Source: Thermoleophilia bacterium
Lineage (GTDB): Bacteria > Actinomycetota > Thermoleophilia > Gaiellales > Gaiellaceae
Assembly: GCA_025927435.1 (NCBI GenBank)
Contig: JAICLM010000050.1
Coordinates: 1-11,561, forward strand
DNA: 11,561 nucleotides
Direction: 5' to 3'
Shown: piece by piece, positions 9,021 through 11,561 of the stretch
How the letters are laid out: each line of letters opens with the position of its first letter
How positions within the stretch are numbered: position 1 is the first letter of the stretch
Made by a program: the position numbers and the translations under genes
The notes under the pieces: model-generated
What the model saw: only the letters and a program-made list of their open reading frames with translations
Told to the model about the DNA's origin: nothing
The model's database searches: none

Positions 9021-11540
9021 CTACGTGCGGGTCGCGGCCGCCTCGCCCTGCTCGATCTCGTTTACCAGCGCCCGCAGCTCGCGCGCGAGCTCGTCCGACT
9101 GCTCGCGCGTCTCGCCCTCGGCGTAGAGGTGGAGGAGCGGCTCGTCCGGATCCGGCAGCACCTGCGACCAGCCGCGCTCGTCGAAGAGCTTGATCCCGTC
9201 GGTGAGGTCGACGTCCCGGCCCGCGAGGCGCTCGTTCAGCACACGCATCACGAGCCCTTTCAAGGCCCACGGGCACGGCACCTGGTGGTGGACGAGCGTC
9301 GGCTCCGGCAGCTCGGCCACCAGCTCCGACAGCGGGCGGTTGACGGGCGCGAGCAGCTCGAGCAGCTTCGCGAGGCTCGCGACCGCGTCGTAACCGGGCA
9401 GGAACTCGGGGAAGACGTAGCCGCCGCCCACGGCGCCCGCGAAGACGACGTCCCCGTCGGCCGCGGCGCGCGTCAGCTCGGGTAGCGACGTGGGCGTGCG
9501 CACGACCTCCAGCTCCGAATGCTCGACGAGCCGCTCGACCTGGCTCGTCACCGTAACCGGGAAGGCGAGCTTCCCGCGGCGCCCGTCCGAACCGAGAAGG
9601 CGGAGGAAGAGCAGGAGCGCCTGCTCGACCGGTACTTCGCGCGCCTGCTCGTCGACCAAGTGGAGACGCTCCGCAGAGCGGTCGAAGACCGCGCCGAGAT
9701 CGGCGCCGACGACGGGCACGAGCCGCTTCGTCTGGCCTATCGAGGCCGCTAGCCCGGGAGCCGCGTCGGCGTAGTCCGGGCCCTCCCCCGTGAACGCATG
9801 AGCGGCGACGACCTCCACCCCGAGTGGGCCGAGCACGAGCGGGAGCACGTACGAGGCGCCCGAGAAGCCGTAATCGACCACGATCCGGAAACGGCGCTCG
9901 CGCACGGCATGTACGTCGATCGTCGAGAGCAGCTCGGCGGCATACGTCTCTCGTACGCGTGCCGGATACGAGATGCCGCCGACCTCGGCGGCTGCGACGC
10001 GCCGGAACTCGCCGCGCGTGAAGTGCTTCTCGACCTCCTTCTGCATCGCGGCGCTCATCTCGACTCCGGGCGGCTCGAAGAACTGGATCCGGATCACCTC
10101 GGGGTCGTTCGGGCTGACGCCCACGTGGAAGCCGGCGTCATGGGCCTCCGACTTCACGAGGTGGCGAGCGACGGCCGCCGGGCTCACGCGGAGATCGGCG
10201 ACGTGGACTCCCGTCGACGAGATCCCGGAGATCATCGCCCGCTTGATCATCCGGCAGGCGGCGGCGCCCTCGCGGCTGGCCACCACGCGCTGGCCGCGCT
10301 TCAGCGCGGTGCCGAGCGCCGCGGCGAGCCGCACCGCCACATCCGCTGTGAGATCGACGTTCACCATCCCTGCGACCCCGCTCTTGCCGAAGACGCGAGT
10401 CGTGCCCCGCGACTCCCAGATCAGGCTCTCGTGCAACGTGGAGCCGGTCTCGACCTCCTTGAAGGGGTAGATCCTGACGCCCGGCAGGATCACGCTCTCG
10501 CTGCCGATCGTCACCTCGTCGCCGACCGCGGCGGCCTCGTGCACGCGGACGTGCGCGCGGAGGTCGCAGCTGCGGCCGATGATCGCGCCCACCACGTCGG
10601 TGCTGCGGCCGATGTACGTGGAGGTGTCGACGATCGAGCGGACGACGCGGCCGCGCTCGCGGAGCGTGACGCTGCTCGAGAGCACCGTGTACGGGCCGAC
10701 GTGCGCGCCGCGCGCGATCCGGCAGTAGTTGCCGAGATACGCCGGCCCCTCGATCGCGTCGAGATCGTCGAGGTCCACCCCGTCCCCCAGCCAGACGTTG
10801 CCGCGGATGCGGATTCCGTCGATCTCGAGCTGCACGCTCTCGTCGAGCGCGTCGAAGTTCGCCTGCCGGTACTGGTCGAGGTCGCCGATGTCCTGCCAGT
10901 AACCGTCGAAGACGTGGCCGTAGATCGGGCGTCCCATCTCGAGCAGCAGCGGGAAGAGCTCTTTCGAGAAGTCGTACGGCCGGTCCTGCGGGACGTGCTT
11001 CAGCACCTCCGGCTCGAGCACGTAGATGCCGGTATTGATCGTGTCGGAGAAGACCTGGCCCCAGGAGGGCTTTTCGAGGAAGCGCTCGACCCGCCCGTCC
11101 TCGTCGGTGACGACGATGCCGAACTCGAGCGGATTCTCGACCGACTTGAGCCCGATCGTCACGGAGGCGCCCTTCTCGCGGTGCGCCGCGACGAGGGCCC
11201 CGAGGTCGACGTCGCAGAGGGCGTCGCCGGAGATGACGAGGAACGTGTCGTCGAGCCTCCCCGCTGCCCGCTTGACCGAACCGGCGGTGCCGAGGGGCGA
11301 CTCCTCGACCGAGTAGCCGATGTCCACGCCCAGCGTCTCGCCGTTGCCGAAGTAGCTCCGGATCGCCTGCGGCAGGAAGGCGACGGTGACGATGATGTCC
11401 TCGAACCCGTGGCGCCTGAGGAGCTCGACGATGTGCTCCATGCACGGCTTGCCGACGATCGGCACCATCGGCTTGGGCTGGTTCGAGGTCAGGGGCCGCA
11501 GGCGCGTGCCCTCTCCGCCGGCCATGACTACGGCCTTCAT
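9021..11540 (-). CDS. NDP-sugar pyrophosphorylase / left-handed beta-helix / degenerate phosphomannomutase fusion
   Basis: An 839-aa cytoplasmic protein usually named mannose-1-phosphate guanylyltransferase. Residues 1-235 are a nucleotidyltransferase with G8-G-E-G-T-R-L-R-P-L-T, K23-P, S104-G-D106 and W215-Q-D-I-G-D220, predicted to make an NDP-hexose such as GDP-mannose. Residues about 245-375 form a left-handed beta-helix of hexapeptides (LGNYCRIARGAHVGPYTVL). Residues about 385-839 have the phosphomannomutase fold but lack its active site: the phosphoserine loop is VSPNDP (475-480) rather than ASHNP, the metal loop is D620-R-S-A-E-R625 rather than DGDADR, the sugar loop is GAVGGG rather than GExSGH, and the phosphate loop is LPDPDEP rather than RPSGTEP. 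So the mutase half is probably a binding or regulatory domain. Cyanobacterial members of similar length exist. ATG 11540 has GGAGAG about 10 nt before it. Confidence 0.9.
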   Translation of the reverse strand: MKAVVMAGGEGTRLRPLTSNQPKPMVPIVGKPCMEHIVELLRRHGFEDIIVTVAFLPQAIRSYFGNGETLGVDIGYSVEESPLGTAGSVKRAAGRLDDTFLVISGDALCDVDLGALVAAHREKGASVTIGLKSVENPLEFGIVVTDEDGRVERFLEKPSWGQVFSDTINTGIYVLEPEVLKHVPQDRPYDFSKELFPLLLEMGRPIYGHVFDGYWQDIGDLDQYRQANFDALDESVQLEIDGIRIRGNVWLGDGVDLDDLDAIEGPAYLGNYCRIARGAHVGPYTVLSSSVTLRERGRVVRSIVDTSTYIGRSTDVVGAIIGRSCDLRAHVRVHEAAAVGDEVTIGSESVILPGVRIYPFKEVETGSTLHESLIWESRGTTRVFGKSGVAGMVNVDLTADVAVRLAAALGTALKRGQRVVASREGAAACRMIKRAMISGISSTGVHVADLRVSPAAVARHLVKSEAHDAGFHVGVSPNDPEVIRIQFFEPPGVEMSAAMQKEVEKHFTRGEFRRVAAAEVGGISYPARVRETYAAELLSTIDVHAVRERRFRIVVDYGFSGASYVLPLVLGPLGVEVVAAHAFTGEGPDYADAAPGLAASIGQTKRLVPVVGADLGAVFDRSAERLHLVDEQAREVPVEQALLLFLRLLGSDGRRGKLAFPVTVTSQVERLVEHSELEVVRTPTSLPELTRAAADGDVVFAGAVGGGYVFPEFLPGYDAVASLAKLLELLAPVNRPLSELVAELPEPTLVHHQVPCPWALKGLVMRVLNERLAGRDVDLTDGIKLFDERGWSQVLPDPDEPLLHLYAEGETREQSDELARELRALVNEIEQGEAAATRT

Positions 11541-11561
11541 CGCCGCAGTTCTCTCCGGGCC

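Noticed and set aside
10138..11445. Minus-strand open frame of 435 codons inside the nucleotidyltransferase fusion
   Set aside because: Shifted-frame shadow, extremely Arg/Gly-rich, while the overlapping frame has complete domains.

Overview
The window is GC-rich, with G/C-biased third codon positions, and reads as chromosome of a deep-branching, high-GC actinobacterium. Thermoleophilia (Gaiellales or Solirubrobacterales type) is my best guess, an inference from gene content: a MurT-type ligase, a GarA/OdhI-type FHA protein next to its Rv1828/FtsR-type MerR partner, an RsiG-like anti-sigma protein, and several genes that look leaderless (a TANNNT-like hexamer 6-7 nt before the ATG and no Shine-Dalgarno). 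I see no mobile element, CRISPR array, rRNA or tRNA.

Left part (1-2675): the minus strand carries murT, cut by the window edge and missing its last residues. Divergent from it is a leaderless plus-strand gene for a protein made of three homing-endonuclease-associated (HNH_repeat-type) units without a nuclease. It converges on a stand-alone class II glutamine amidotransferase on the minus strand.

Middle part (2676-5426): two sigma-70 paralogues lie tail to tail with 4 bp between them. The plus-strand copy is a compact 290-aa group 2-like factor. The minus-strand copy looks like a principal-type factor whose conserved N-terminus runs past its first standard start codon into a well-placed Shine-Dalgarno followed by GTA. 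Upstream is a 457-bp non-coding stretch holding an inverted pair of DnaA-box-like sites, several palindromes, and a candidate small RNA of about 130 nt with its own promoter, three stem-loops and a T-tract. A small two-helix membrane protein follows.

Right part (5427-11561): all genes are on the minus strand. In transcription order they are: a nucleotidyltransferase/left-handed beta-helix/phosphomannomutase-like fusion (839 aa) with all four PMM signatures degraded; an 80-aa RsiG-like protein with its own promoter; a zinc-ribbon plus FHA GarA-like protein; a MerR regulator; apt; a cysteine-rich protein of unknown function; a four-helix membrane protein; and a 59-aa unknown. rsiG-like/FHA/merR are joined by TGATG overlaps and apt follows after 10 bp, so these four are almost surely co-transcribed. 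This would place c-di-GMP-type anti-sigma control, phospho-switch control of 2-oxoglutarate/glutamate metabolism and a cell-division-type MerR regulator in one transcript.
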